From contig PEDN01001353.1 in NCBI GenBank assembly GCA_003864495.1, forward strand, positions 992,001 through 1,056,000: a stretch of 64,000 bases of DNA. The letters run 5' to 3'. Numbering within the stretch: position 1 is the stretch's first letter; each line of letters opens with the position of its first letter. Origin of the DNA: Nemopilema nomurai. Its lineage: Eukaryota; Cnidaria; Scyphozoa; Rhizostomeae; Rhizostomatidae. The notes below the pieces were generated by a model that saw only the letters and a program-made list of their open reading frames with translations, did no database searches and had not been told where the DNA came from. Below are positions 50,001 to 63,000 of the stretch, piece after piece. Position numbers and translations under genes: made by a program.

Positions 50001-53000
50001 ATCAGCTTTGTGAGTAAACAAGTTGGCTCATTTCAGGGCTCGATGTCTTAAAACTGCTAATTGGGCATGGCATCGCCGGGTCCTCTGTTGCAGTCACTGG
50101 TGTCCTGCCTTGGGCCTTTGTGTGACCACCTAGGCCGGCTCACCCTGGTGCGGCCATCTTTGCCATCGGCGTAGCTCGGGGTTTGATTGACGGGTAAACA
50201 ACTAAACGTTAAAAACATATGCACAAATTGCAAGTCTAGTAACAGAGCCTACACCTTCGCCTGGCCTCGTACAGTCAATATTTAAATTCAACTGTTCTCC
50301 AGTTAACAAAGACCATTTAGAACACAGCATCCTTATGTGATGTGAATTTCTACTTTTAGGCCGATGCTGCTAATAGAACTTCAGTTTGCGACCAAAAACC
50401 AGCTTTAAACCTGTAGCGTTAACGCTAATACATTACATACATTACAGGCTAGATACATTACAAACCCTCTGAAAGAGACAAATTTATCAGGCCTGTTCAG
50501 ATTGGACGAGATGAATCCCGCCTCGAAGAGAAACGCTCGTTAGGTTTAGTTTTTTTGCGAAAATAAATTGATGGGTGTAGCACCCGCTTGGCATTCTGAG
50601 TACATTTATGTGCAGGGGGATGCTTAATTGGCACTGAGATTCATCGCGTTTCGCCTTCCCTTTGGGCGGCGTTTTGCGAAATTGTGAAATGGCGGATTTT
50701 CAGCGCGGCTATGAACTAAATTTGACATGGCCTTGAGAAAACTTTTGTTCTGACCAACCATGATTAGAGAATATTCAATAGAAGAAAGATCGAAGAAGGT
50801 GTCGCTTTCAATCGGCCAAGAATTCAGGATGCCGCTCAGCCTTGGTTTGTGAAGGGAGATTCATTTGATGATACTTGTCGTATACGCTAGAACTCTCTTA
50901 ATGGAGATTATCGTCATTTTGAAAAACGTGGTCCCAATTGCTCCGTGACGTCAAAGCGCACGGCAACTCATGCGGGCGGGCACAAGATCACCGCATGAAG
51001 ACATGTCAGGATTTTTGCGCGTAGGACGTAAAAGCGAGACTTGGCAGCTAGAATTAAAATCACACGTGCGACAGCTGCATTGTCTAGCAAGGTGAAATAT
51101 GACGAGAGGCCTGGCAAATTTTACACGTTCATGAACTAAGTTGTCCGCTTCTCTAACAAGTTAGGCCCGATAGTTTGGCTTTATCTTAGGGGTTGGAAGG
51201 GAACTGAACATGACACTTGGTTTTCCCTAATAGGATTCAACCTTCAAGCGCGCGGCAAAGATCTGCCCTAATTGTTTACTCTCGGTAAAGTTCAGCGACA
51301 TTTCTCATGCTAAAGCCACACTCATTGACAAAAAGGGATTTCGCAGTAAAATTGATAATTTTTAGAAATGTTGGAATAGGTTTGGTATCAGCCCATCATG
51401 AGTGATCGAATCATCTCCTTGATGTTAAAATTTCCGAGTTTAAAGAACATTGACCAACTGACTAATTGATAAACAAAAAGTGCAAGTGGATTTATAATTG
51501 TTCAGTATAGCAAGTTGGCTGCGCTTTCCCTTGATTATTTGCCCAGTGTCTTTGCGGTTTTTCTTGCCATTTTAACCTCTTAACAAGGAAGACTATATGC
51601 GTTTTTCTTCCCTAAGTGGTTTGCAATCGTTTGCATTTCCTCGGATATTCTCGCTTGAGCCTCGATGCCTTTGGATGACGCAAGCGCCGGCTTTTTCCGC
51701 GATTTCCCATCTGCCGTCGCTTCCGATCGCAACATCATGGCGAAGGCATTTTGAACATCTCCAGCCGCCTGTTATTGCGAGTAATGAAAATTATGCGATT
51801 CTTTCCCTGATTTGTCGAAGTTTTCATTTAGAGACGTATAATCAGGGCAGTTTTCAGAACAGACTGATAAAATTAGCATCAATGGAAGTTGACGTCCAAA
51901 ATCAAGATGGTTTGCCTCTTGTCGTTCATTTTGAGAAAATTTTAAATTCCGTCTTTGCGAAGAAGAACTGAAATATGAACTCAGCCATTTAGAACAATCT
52001 GGTTTTAGTAGATGCATTAAAATTGGTCACTAAGTTTTACAACACTGAATGAGAACTGGGCGATTGAGAGAGTTGTGTAAACAGCATTTCAGATGATAAA
52101 CAGTGGTAGACTTATTGATAACTTGTCAGGTTGACAGAAGAAAGTTGTCAGATTTACAATGCATTTACCGCTTTTGGTACCCGTACACGGGTGACCACAA
52201 CTGTGCCTGGCTCACGAGATTGCAATTACAATGTTTTTGATATTGCTATATTATATATTTTATTCCATAATACCATGTTACGTCTTTGATAAATTTGCTT
52301 GCATTTAAGACTTTCATTATATTTATCTTCTTTCAAAATAGGGCTTAAGAAATACTAAGAACAAGGTGAAGGTTTTAATGAGAAGGTCCGGTTTTAACAA
52401 GTTAAATATTCATTTAAAGACGGCAGGTTCGAGGCGGAAGAATTTGTTATCGATGGCTTTGCTTTCCAGCGCTGCGTCTGCGAGATTTCCTGCTTCCTTC
52501 GATTACCCCCACGCAGTCGCAACGCTGACTCTTGGCCCCCGTGCGTAAAGAAAACCATCCCCAATTGATGAAAGGCAGCAAGGAAAGCTAAAAATCAGGA
52601 GAAATTCTCGGCAAATTTCCCGGTGAGCACTTGCTGCCGATCTGTCGAGGCCTCAGAATGCTGGTATTAGTGTCGATGTCAAATATTTTGGTTGGCTGTT
52701 GACATATACGATTTGCTCAAGTTTTTCACAAAATAAACCTTTCAATGTACTTGTCTAAATACTCAGCAGCTATTCTTTATAATTCGTCTGCACAGCTCTA
52801 CCCACGACTGACATAACACATCGGAGCCTGTAACGCGAACAAGATTTATTTTGATAGCGGAGTTGTCCTTCGTCGTGAGTGTCGAATTTCTGACGTTGCA
52901 GTCACCAGAGCGGGGTCATGCCATCCGCCTTTTGAGCAAATGCGTGGCAAGGTTTCTACGTTTCAATTCTCAAATATTTCGAAGTTTAACCTGGTCTTCC

Positions 53001-53230
53001 GTCTATCGGTGGTAGGTGAAAATCGGATTTTTATCGTTGCATCGTTCGTTGTAGTTCTTTCACAAATATTTATCGCAGTCGGGGAATATTTGAATTATAT
53101 TGAACTCGATTATCGTTTTGAGAGAATCAATATTATTCAAGACTTCATTTGTTGTTGTTTTTAAATGACATAGCAAGAAATTTAAAATAGGACGCTAATT
53201 TTCACTGGTGGCCGAGGTTGTCCGGTCGCC
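47030..53230. other. gene-poor region upstream of FoxA
   Basis: No gene is recognised. A GC-richer patch lies at about 49940-50190. The 124-codon ORF at 51597-51971 is the longest here but matches nothing I know. Stop-to-gene distance and the following FoxA gene make regulatory content plausible, though unproven. Confidence 0.35.
47891..47926. repeat. (CAG/CAA)n microsatellite
   Basis: Twelve consecutive CAR triplets (three CAG then CAA repeats, ending CAG). It lies in no supported reading frame. Confidence 0.9.
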
Positions 53231-53311
53231 TGTCAATAAAGCGGCAATACTGGATTCCTATTTGCTGGCGGACAATGGGCGAGGCGTGGTAGCGCGCAGT
53301 GTGTGTTTGCT
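53231..53311 (+). promoter_or_regulatory. Fox-like binding motifs upstream of FoxA
   Basis: TATTTGCTG at 53259-53267 and TGTTTGCT at 53304-53311 fit the forkhead consensus TRTTTRY. TGTCAATA at 53231-53238 is the reverse complement of TATTGACA, a recognised variant. A further TATTTGC lies at 53473-53479 between the TATA box and the start codon. These could support autoregulation, but short motifs like these arise often by chance. Confidence 0.3.
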
Positions 53312-53395
53312 GAAGAGGATAGCAGGAAACAATGGACGTTCATTGTGAGAGCAGGGAGAAGAGAGCTTTTGCCGTGAAAGGAGCACACAAGCACA

Positions 53396-53401
53396 TATAA
53401 G
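53396..53401 (+). promoter_or_regulatory. TATA box of FoxA
   Basis: TATAAG in the context ACATATAAGCGGCCGC lies about 145 bases before the FoxA start codon. This leaves room for a transcription start near 53425-53430 and a short 5' UTR. GC-rich sequence follows directly, as in a typical core promoter. Confidence 0.5.
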
Positions 53402-53543
53402 CGGCCGCGCTCGACTCGCATCGCACTTTGAACCAAAGCAGGCCACGGACCAAACACATCAAGAGCTAAGTATATTTGCCTTAGATTAACGCACTGTTTT
53501 CGATTTTAATGCTCTTTATTTATCAACTTATATAAATAGAAGA

Positions 53544-54452
53544 ATGATGGAAGGAATGCAAGTCATTCAGGACCAAGTTCAGGAGTATGACGTGAAGCCA
53601 GTCATTTCGGGAGCTGCAATGGGTCTGACTGATTTACCGCCAAGTTCTGGGGCATCGAATAATGCTGAGGGTTCCACTGGAGGCACTCCACCGCCTTCTG
53701 GCAAGGGTAACGGATCGTACAAACGAAGCTACCAACATGCTAAACCACCGTACTCTTATATTTCACTGATAACGATGTCCATACAGAACGCGCCTTCAAA
53801 GATGGTAACTCTAAGCGAAATATACCAGTTCATCATGGACTTATTTCCATATTACCGGCAAAATCAACAGCGGTGGCAGAACTCGATCAGACACAGTCTA
53901 TCTTTCAACGACTGTTTTGTCAAAGTTCCTCGTTCTCCCGACAAGCCAGGTAAGGGCAGCTTTTGGACGCTTCATCCGGATGCTGGAAACATGTTCGAAA
54001 ATGGTTGCTACCTTAGACGACAGAAAAGATTCAAGGCAGAGCGAAAAGCGAACCTTTCTCATCTACCGCGACCGGATAATTTTGGCATGAACGGCATGCC
54101 AAAGATGGACATGGGCCCTCCACGATCACTCACAACCCCTGGCTTTTTGCCCAGCCCATACGGACCCTATCGGCCAGGATTGCACTCATTCAACCACCCA
54201 TTCGCTATCAAAAACATCATCGCACCAGAACACGAAGCCGACTTCAGGTCCTACGACCCTGGCATGCACTTTTCGTATCACCCCTCGACGTTCACGCCCC
54301 CGTCGATGGGCTCGTACCCCAAAAGCATGGACACTGGCATCGCATCGTCGTCGGACCCGGCATACAGCATTGGCATGCCCTCCATGGGCGGTATGAACCA
54401 ATATTACCAGAGCTGTATGCTGCCTCAGTCGAACGGGCTCGCGTCGATTTAA
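53544..54452 (+). CDS. FoxA: FoxA (HNF3-type) forkhead transcription factor
   Basis: A single uninterrupted exon encodes 302 residues. The forkhead domain spans about 66-162, starting [14 protein letters not shown]. Its recognition helix [16 protein letters not shown] lies at 113-128. The wing region [20 protein letters not shown] and the sequence [14 protein letters not shown] are typical of the FoxA class rather than of other Fox families. The N-terminal 60 residues are acidic then Gly/Ser/Pro-rich. After the domain, HPFAIKNII (218-226) corresponds to the conserved C-terminal region II of FoxA proteins, and MNQYYQSC (284-291) to the Tyr-rich end motif. FoxA proteins act in the nucleus as pioneer factors in endoderm and pharynx development; in anthozoans the gene marks pharyngeal and mesenterial tissue. 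Two in-frame ATGs (53544 and 53547) start the frame; upstream lie a TATA box and a short leader. Lack of introns is common for Fox genes of this class. Identity is very secure. Confidence 0.97.
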   Translation: MMEGMQVIQDQVQEYDVKPVISGAAMGLTDLPPSSGASNNAEGSTGGTPPPSGKGNGSYKRSYQHAKPPYSYISLITMSIQNAPSKMVTLSEIYQFIMDLFPYYRQNQQRWQNSIRHSLSFNDCFVKVPRSPDKPGKGSFWTLHPDAGNMFENGCYLRRQKRFKAERKANLSHLPRPDNFGMNGMPKMDMGPPRSLTTPGFLPSPYGPYRPGLHSFNHPFAIKNIIAPEHEADFRSYDPGMHFSYHPSTFTPPSMGSYPKSMDTGIASSSDPAYSIGMPSMGGMNQYYQSCMLPQSNGLASI

Positions 54453-55600
54453 TTTGCTTTTGTTAGGAGGTCTTTGCGTAGCAAATGAGAGGGTATCTCG
54501 CTCACCGTATGTAATTTTTAAATATAATCCTTTTAAACAACACTTTAAACTGAAATCGCCGTAAGTTCGCTGTATATATTACAATTGTATATATATACAT
54601 ACACACGCGGAGAGGCTGTTCTATTAGCATATTTAAGTATTAGGGCATACCCTAGTCCACACTATGAGCCAGTTTCCAATCATGCATAGATTTTATTAGC
54701 ATATGATGGCAGCGTTGTTTTCAGACTAACAGACTGCCAGATTAGAGCATGAAGTCAAGTGGGAAATCAGAAAATTTGTTTGCGATGGCGCTCTGGTTAG
54801 ATAAATTGCTATTTCACAGCTATCTACACCAACTCTATCAACTGCCAAGCTTGATTTAATGATTGCAGACTGACTTTTCTGGTTCAGCAGTATCAAACTT
54901 GCAAGAGGTTGGTTGGTGTAATGCTCATTTGTGTAGTCTAGCTAATAGTTGGAGTCTGATCGAGTTTTTGATAAGGCCATTGAAATTCCGCCCGCTCACA
55001 TGTTTAATTTTGCAGTAAGAATGCTTTGGCGAGATACGCTGGATCACACATCGTAAGAGTCATTACGCCAGACTTAATGCCATTATTCTGATTCTTGTTT
55101 TGATAAAACCGTTGAAAAGCTTGAGAAAAGCCGTGATTCTTTCATTTTAATGTTCCGGCAAGCTTTCAAAACGATTGTTTGTGAGATTTTCTTTTAATCG
55201 AGTTAAAGCAAAGAAATGACACATCGATTGCCAGATGTTTCGACATTCTTTCTGCATGCTTTTTGAATTTTCCAATTTTCAGTTTGATGCCGACAGTTAT
55301 GGTGATTTTTATCAATATTTTTAGTGCAAAATTATATCTAGTTTTTATATGATAAAGACAATCAAAATTAATTTTCAATGATGATCAAATTTGTGTAAGA
55401 TATATAAAGATAAATTATTGATTTTATAAACATGATTTAGAAATGATATTAATTGTACTTCTAGCTAGAAATTGTAATCAAAAGTGATTCGTATTTGCTG
55501 GTTTTAAATACGAAAATCGTTGCTAAATTATTGTCATGTTGGTGAAGTTGTTTCGTTCTCAAATATTTATATTATTAGAACGTCTTCTAGAGTGTGCTTG
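54453..55600 (+). other. probable FoxA 3' UTR and flank
   Basis: AT-rich sequence with TATATATA tracts (about 54570-54600) follows the FoxA stop. I see no canonical AATAAA in the first 2 kb. A variant ATTAAA is at about 55863 and AATAAA at 56884, so the 3' end cannot be placed. Confidence 0.25.
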
Positions 55601-58600
55601 CTTTTAGACGTGCCCGTGGTGTTTGACCTGAACTCAAATCATATCGGACAATATTGATAAAGTCAGTGAGAATTTCAAACAATATACTAGCTGTGAAGTG
55701 CTCAGTAAACCTGAAGATCACGTCCAACTTATTAGCAACCTTTGAGTTGGCATTTCTTGGATATTGAGCCATAATTACTTGTCCTAACATTATTTTAACC
55801 CAAAACCAGAGTTTGTTTTGTTAATTCGGTCTCCCAACAACATTGTGGTTCACAGAAAATAAGATTAAAGTAATATTTTGTTTGAAGTGGGCTGGAATGT
55901 TCTTTGCCGAAATTATTGATTTCACCGTGATGGGAAGCCTGTGCATGGGCCCTTTGAAATGTCTTCTAGTGTTGTTTCCATCCTTTTCAAATCGCTTAAT
56001 CACAAATGATGAATCTCGTTAACCTTAGGGTTGATCGATGTATTAAAGCGAATTGCAAAGGGTTTTCGGAATGATTGATTCGAAAAATCAAGAAAAGGAA
56101 AACCCATTTATTTCTGAAAGGAAATTGGTCGAGAATTAGAATAATTTATTGCCGGAGTACCTTAAAACCAACCATTTTGGTCTTAGAAAAAACGGCTTTG
56201 CTGATCTGGCTCGTTGGCCAACAAGCTAACTTTTGAGTAAGATTCTTCATATTATATGCTCGCAGAAGGCTGCATTTGTTTTGAAAGGCTTCTAGTTATT
56301 CCACGTGGCTACGGAACCTGTCTCGGAGGGCACTAACATTCTCGAAGCAACTTCATACCAGCATGATTAATATCTTAAGATGTTCGTTAGATGTAAGCGT
56401 TGTTCTTGATTTTAGTTTTTGCCACGTTTACACCAAGTTTGTCAATGGCCTAAAATTGTGGTGCTATGCTTGTTATCATACACTGGGAAATATTGTAAAT
56501 GTAAAGTTATACATTCTAGAAGAGTTCACGGTAAATTATTGTAGATTGTTTGGTTATCGAATATTACTTTAAAATCCAAATCTTTGTTTTTATCTTTGAA
56601 GTTCTTAACACATTTAAACTGGCGGTAAAATAGACAGTTGCCGGTTCATGAAAAGCTTTGAAATGCAGTTGAAGTTTTAAGACAAAGTGCTCGATTCTTT
56701 ATCGAGGGGTGGATTTGTTTTTAAAAGGTTGATTGACGTGTTTGCAAATAGAACTGCATTTGAAAAGGAAAGCGATTTCCGCCCACATTATGAACGCGAG
56801 CGGCGTTTCTGTCATTGTCGACTAGAGGAAAGAGTCAGGCTAGCCTGTGCAACGATTTCAAGAGCTTCCTATGTGTGGGAGTAAATAAAGCCACTTGCTT
56901 GCTCCAAAGTTTTTTTTAAATGTACGCTGAGATTGAGGAGTCGTTGGTGACTGTGAACAACTTGTATTTTCTCACGGCGAATAAAGTGTCAACTGGGGTT
57001 TAGGGGGATCGAGGGTTGGAAGCTTGTGTCCCCTAGAGCCATCAATTAGGCAGTTGGCAATGTGTTTACAATTCACAGCAGGAGTGGGCAAGTTCAACAT
57101 CTGGACACCTCATAACTTTTGAAAAGGAGCTAATGGTGGAAGTTTTTAGAACCAATTTGCCCCATTGCGGTAGTACTCAAGCATTAGCTCAAATAACTTT
57201 GCTGAATCGAGGCACATTATTATTAGAAATATTTTTTAGAACTACATAGGTAAAGTGAGCAGGGTGATCCAGGGTCACTTTGCCTAGAATTTGTTCCAGT
57301 CTTTTGCTTTGTTTCTTTTGAAAATTGGGCCCAGACGTTTTAATTTCGTTTATTCTTTACTATAATGCTTGAAGCTCTTGTGAAAGGTGAAAGCGTCTTC
57401 CTATGATTGAAACTCTATTTAATTCTAATTACCAGACAATACAGGCCTCATCACCTCTGTGATCATTCTTCTTCTTGTTTCCAAAATATGCCTCAGGATT
57501 CTTCTGTGTTATGTAAACAAAAACTCGCATCTTCAGTTAAGTAGAATCAGAAGACTTCCTTTGTTGTATAAATTGTTGCAATTTTAAAATTAGCCGCCTG
57601 TTTTTAACCATAATGAAATAACGCCACTCTAGATACTCAAATGATCTTGCTTCAGTTTGCAATATTTCTAATTTTTCATTTCATTTTGACTTATTAATTA
57701 ATGCACCAAACAAACCAATACCAAATTTAAAGTCTTCTGATAATGTTTACTTCTGTGAAAAATTTGAAATATTACTATCATAATTTATGCTTTACAATTA
57801 TTTTCATATTCCACCATGCATGTTTTTCATTAAGTCAGCTTATTTATTTAATTTCGTCTTAAAGACACTTGGTATTCTGCATATTGTCATTTTTGACGTC
57901 AAGATTAGCCCCTTGTTTGGGCAGTTTCACTTTTGTCCGTTTCAACCATTTTAATTTAATCACCGCACCCACATATTGGCAGGCTAGCGATTTACAAATC
58001 ACAAACGATTATGTCGATGCTGATCACGTTTACTTGTAACAGCTTCCAAAACATGTTGGTAGGTTCACTGGCTGGGAGCTAAGAAATTTTACCCAAGTGT
58101 ACCAAGCAGTTGTTTTAAGCAAAGAGGCTGTTTGGTTATGATTTTGTCAGCATGTTAAAGAAATTGGAGCTTACCACAATTTAAAGCCAGAGGATTCGCT
58201 TGAAACCGTGGGCGGCAAAGTACGAAAACTTGAGTTGTTCCATAAGCCCTTTTGCCAATAAAAGTTCACCATAAGAAGCTCAAATTATTGGTATCTTGAC
58301 AACCATCATTACAATTAACTAACTCAACACCTACATCAATTGATTAACTAATTCTCGGTTCCTTAAAATCCTATTTTTCTCTATTTGTCAAATGCAACTA
58401 TTTGCGGCGAAATCCTGACCACATTCATCTGCAAACCCAAAGCTCAGATGACTCTGATCCTAATCGGCCTTTAATCGTGACCTAACATAAAACCTATGAT
58501 AAAACTAAACCTTAAACCTAGTACGGGAAGTAAATTGGAAGACATGTGCCTAGAAAATTGGAAAACAGTTTATTGGCAATGATTGACAAGTTTTCGTCTG

Positions 58601-59950
58601 CAAACCCTTGACAACCAGTCAGGATTAGCATTCACGCGTGCTCTGCGGCAGGTGACGCTGCGCAGGACTGTGTTGAAATAGCGCGCCATCTCCTTGTTGA
58701 TCTAGCGTTTCACGCAAACACTTGGTTGACAACTTAGAGGAGATTTATCGGCCTGATCTCGAGTACCAATTTGCCTGTTGTCTTACTACCGGATTTGTCT
58801 TACAACCGATCCTGGACTAACGAAGCTGGGTATGTGCAAGAAAGGCCGCGTAATTTGAGGCGTATGCGAAAACAGGGCGGGAAGAGCGAGTCTCACTTAG
58901 ACTGAAGGCATTGTGATTGGGGTGGATCATGCGTGTGGGAGCCCCCGAAGACCCCCTTGATATTCAGTTTAGAAGGACGTCAATATTGGATCTTGTTTTC
59001 CTCCTTAATTTCGTTATCTGTGCATGACGCAAATTATCCAGTGAATGGCGCCACAAGGCATTCAAGTTGATCCTGTGGTCCAGGGACATTTCCCAGTCAT
59101 GCTTTCATGCTTCATACGAATTCATCATCTTTAAACGAAGGTGTTAATATTAGGTCGGTGATTCTAGGTCTTCAAACTTGCTCATTTGCTAGGGCTAATT
59201 GAAGACCTCTTGGGAGAGCTATGGCAGCAAAGTGAAATACAAGGTTAATTTTAACCCCCTAAAATTATGAATTTATGCCTAATTTGCTATTCATTAGCGT
59301 GTGAATTCACATGGCAACCTTGATTGATATCCTACCCTTAATGTATATTCCGCTCACTGGACTCGAGTTGTTTTCCTCCTCGTCTTTCAATAATTCCTCA
59401 AACTATTTCTATCTTATAGTTAGAATTCCAGAGCATTCATTTATGGTTTAAAAGCCACCCATCATCTCAAATAATGAATTATTATTTTGCGATCCAGTTC
59501 TTTTCTGATGGATTTTTAGGCTCTCGTGGTTGCTATGTCTCCCGGCGCCCTTAAGAATTCCAATCACATTGTATTAGACACACCTGTTCTTAGAATATTG
59601 GAGAATGTCTGTTTAAAGGATGCTAGATCTTGAAGCGTCCAAGTAGGCTGCACTAGTACATGGATATAAGAAACTTTTGTCCTGCTTATTGCATAGTAAA
59701 AGCTTTTGAGGCTTGTCTTTTATAAGTTACTTGTAAAAGTGTTAGTTACTGTATTAGTGTCATTTCGCGAGATTTCTCGATTGAATTTTCTCCATCTTAT
59801 CTTTTTTCATGAAAAATGCGCATTTACATACGGGCAATGAGACACTTTTTCTTAGTTAGAGGCCATAAAGACTTCTGTTTGGCTAAGCTAAGAAATAGCA
59901 TCGTAACGCCCTTGATCAGTTTTTGAAAACGTGCGTAAGAGTGCACTGAG
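55601..59950. other. gene-poor region downstream of FoxA
   Basis: Only short ORFs on both strands with no recognised domain. The sequence is AT-rich with a few GC-richer patches (for example around 58640-58960). No RNA gene or clear repeat was identified. Confidence 0.35.
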
Positions 59951-60032
59951 GCCTAGGTCAAACGAGGAGCCTGTCATGTGCCGGCCTAAGGCACGAATCA
60001 AGCACACGAGAGGGGTGACGTTTGACCTAAAC
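59951..60032. mobile_element. short foldback element with AGGTCA ends
   Basis: TAGGTCAAACG at 59954-59964 is repeated exactly in inverted orientation at 60019-60029 (CGTTTGACCTA). A second inner palindrome, GTGCC...GGCAC, lies at 59978-59994. The whole unit of about 80 bp could fold into a hairpin with an inner stem. It has the look of a very short interspersed foldback or MITE. No target duplication is evident. Confidence 0.4.
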
Positions 60033-63000
60033 CAAACTTTTTGTCAGTGCAGAGATGTTTTAGTCTCTTGAGTGCTATATATCAAGGCCAGCGCCATTTT
60101 TGGTTGAAATCGCCTTTGTGCAGCAAATGGGCTTCATCTACATCGCAAGCTTCCATGGTTTGGCGGCAAGAAGCATCATCACGCCAAAACGAGGCAACCG
60201 TGAAAATTACATAGCCTCGGTGGGGCAATGAGCTACTGTCTCCAATGGAAAGGGGGCGACGGGTCAATATTTTCTATACCTCACGCTGCGATTTCCTCTT
60301 ATTTTCACTGTGTTCTTTTTGGTAACCTGTTTATATATTTCCATTTGCTTATGAGTCTCGTGTTATTTTTGAGCCTTGATGTTGCTCTAAATGCTTTTCC
60401 ACGTTTCACAACTACTTCACACTTTGCTTGAGCACACGTGGTTAGGCCTGCTTCCACGAACTTCTGTCTTGCTGTGCACTGGCACGAACACGTTGTCTTG
60501 CCTGAACCCGTCCACAGGACGGAACACGTTTCCTCAAATGCAACTACACGCCTGTGTCATATGTTGGATGTTCGCCAGGAGAACTCTCCTTCTGGTAATC
60601 GTTCTTGAGCTTTAGGAAAGCTGAGCCCTTATTCCTAAAAGGAAGTTGAGGCCAGATTGGCTATTTGAAACGAGCGCTGATCCTACACTTAAGTCTACCA
60701 TTTTCATTTATTCGCTACATTGCAAAATTAGTCATTGAATTGTTCATTACTAATAAAGTATTTCTTCGGGATAAGGTAATAAATGGTAAATCGGTTTTGA
60801 TCTGTTGGTTACAACGGGCAGAAACTAAACGGGGCTTTCTTTTTCAGCGAAGTGGGAGCAGGTCTTCCTCAGATTTTGCTGTGATTTCCTGATATATTTT
60901 CTTCCGTTCATTAACCCTTGATTTCTAATTTCGTGAAAAAACTTTGACATTTTTAGGCGAAATTCATATTTCGGTGTTCATACCCATCACTTCGAAGTAT
61001 GGTTACATTACTGAGCCTTCATTTCTGCTACTGTTCTGCCATGATTATGATTATGCTTACTACGGCCTTGTTCGACTTTACGTGAATGTAGAAACCTGAG
61101 CAAACAACACGTGTGTGGTTTGCCAACGTGCTACGAGCTCGTTGATAGACAGGGGATCAAGGCCTCTTCAGAGTTTATTCCCCACCAGTTCTGCAAACAA
61201 TGATAGCGTATGACTCGAAAACGCGGCGAGGAACTCGTCAGTCATTTAAACGGTTGTGCCACCACCCAGTCCGAGAGTACCATGAAGTTCTATTTTGGTC
61301 CAGACTGATGAACCGGTTGTAAAAATAGATATTTGGAGCGGCACGACTGAGCCGTGAAGCCGAACAGAAAATTATGTGAGGTGAGGACAGTTCGGCATCT
61401 GTTTGTTGATGGGTTTGTAAATAATCCAGTTCAGGAAATGTCTTCTAATGATGATGACATCGCTGCAAAAAACTGCACGAAACGCAGCCATAAAACTTCA
61501 GAAACACGATCAGAAACACCAAAGGCCTTCCCCTCCTCACAAAACCCTAACACCCCTCTCTTGTCTCTTCCAAAGGTGAAAATAAAAGTGAAAATCAGAC
61601 AGGTGCAATTACCAAGGGAGGGCTTACACAAATTTTATCCCCTCCACATAATGTTAATGACCCTCGCTGTCTTGCCCTAGGATATACGGGGTGATCGACT
61701 TGACCTGCCCTGGGGAAATAAACTATTTTCTCATCTTGGACAAGTGAAAGGCCTGCCTTGCGAACCAACATGATTTGTTTTAGCGATCTCTTACATCGGT
61801 GATTTGAGATACTGCCTTTATAGTAACTTTCAATGCTCAGGAAACATGGCAGAGGAAAAATTTCCATGCGCAATGGTGTTTTAACGAGAATACAATGACG
61901 TTTTTCGCTCATATGGACACATTTGGATTTTCATAAATAAGTGTTACTTGAGCTGCTTGTTCTTTCGTGAGATATTGACAAAGTCGTGTGCGATAATTCA
62001 GGCAAAATCAAACAAGGGATGAAAGCTATGATGAATAGTTTGCTCGTTTGTGTACATAATTTGACGAGAAAGCGAGCTCCTTATAGCAACCATCCCATTC
62101 TTGCAGATGCTGATTGTTATTCAATTCACATGCAGCTCAATAAAAGTGATACATGACCACGAAAAAAAGCTAATATTTGCTGCCAATATTGGCCGAAGGA
62201 ACCGGCGTTAACACTCGACTTATAGCTTTTCCATGGCAAATGGAACTGCTTTTAAATAGGTTTGTGCTTGATGAAATTGGATATAATCCTTAATCAAGCA
62301 GTCTTTATCGGAGGTATTTTATTCATTAGCTTGCTGTCCACTCCGCTGTTAAATGAGAAGTGGAAACTTGTAAGACATCTCTGTTTTGAATGCTTTAAAC
62401 TGGTTTTTTGCCTCGCACTTCTTCTATTTTATCATCCGGTGAAGGAGGTCCAAGAGACGGTAGTTAAAACATAGAATACGTCTAGGATTCGGTTGTGATT
62501 CAAGATGAGTGCAAGCGCCCCCGGAGAGGCAGACTAGGACATCACAGTGCCCCATGTATGGTAGTTTTGTACCGATACGCGTTCACCTACAGTAACCGTG
62601 GAACCGAGGCTGCGAGGCAACTGCAAGAAGCCACGATAGGTTACTATCTAGAAATATCTGCGCTGGAGAGTATCTGCGCTGCTCTGTTTAGCCAACTTCC
62701 ACGCCTTTCGACCTTCGCGCGGAGAATGACGCGACATGATTCGCTATAAACATTAGCCTCTACTGTTTATGATAAATAGTGCAGGGGAGCCCTTTCCCGC
62801 CCAAGTAAATAATGCAGTCTTTCGCTTGTGATCACCAAAGATACGAAACTCCCACACAATAATTTGGTCAAGGTCACTGCTGAGGATGATGCTCGTAGTT
62901 TAACTGTTTTTAATTAAAGTTTGCGGAAAGATGCAGGCTTAAAGAGATTGCAGAATCTTTGCGCCCGTTTCCCTGTTGTTAATATCAGTTCGAATGCTTT

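Noticed and set aside
51597..51971. 124-codon ORF on the plus strand
   Set aside because: No recognised domain, no promoter or splice context, and partly open antisense; kept only as a note.
54186..54401. Minus-strand ORF inside FoxA
   Set aside because: Antisense shadow of the conserved FoxA C-terminal coding sequence.
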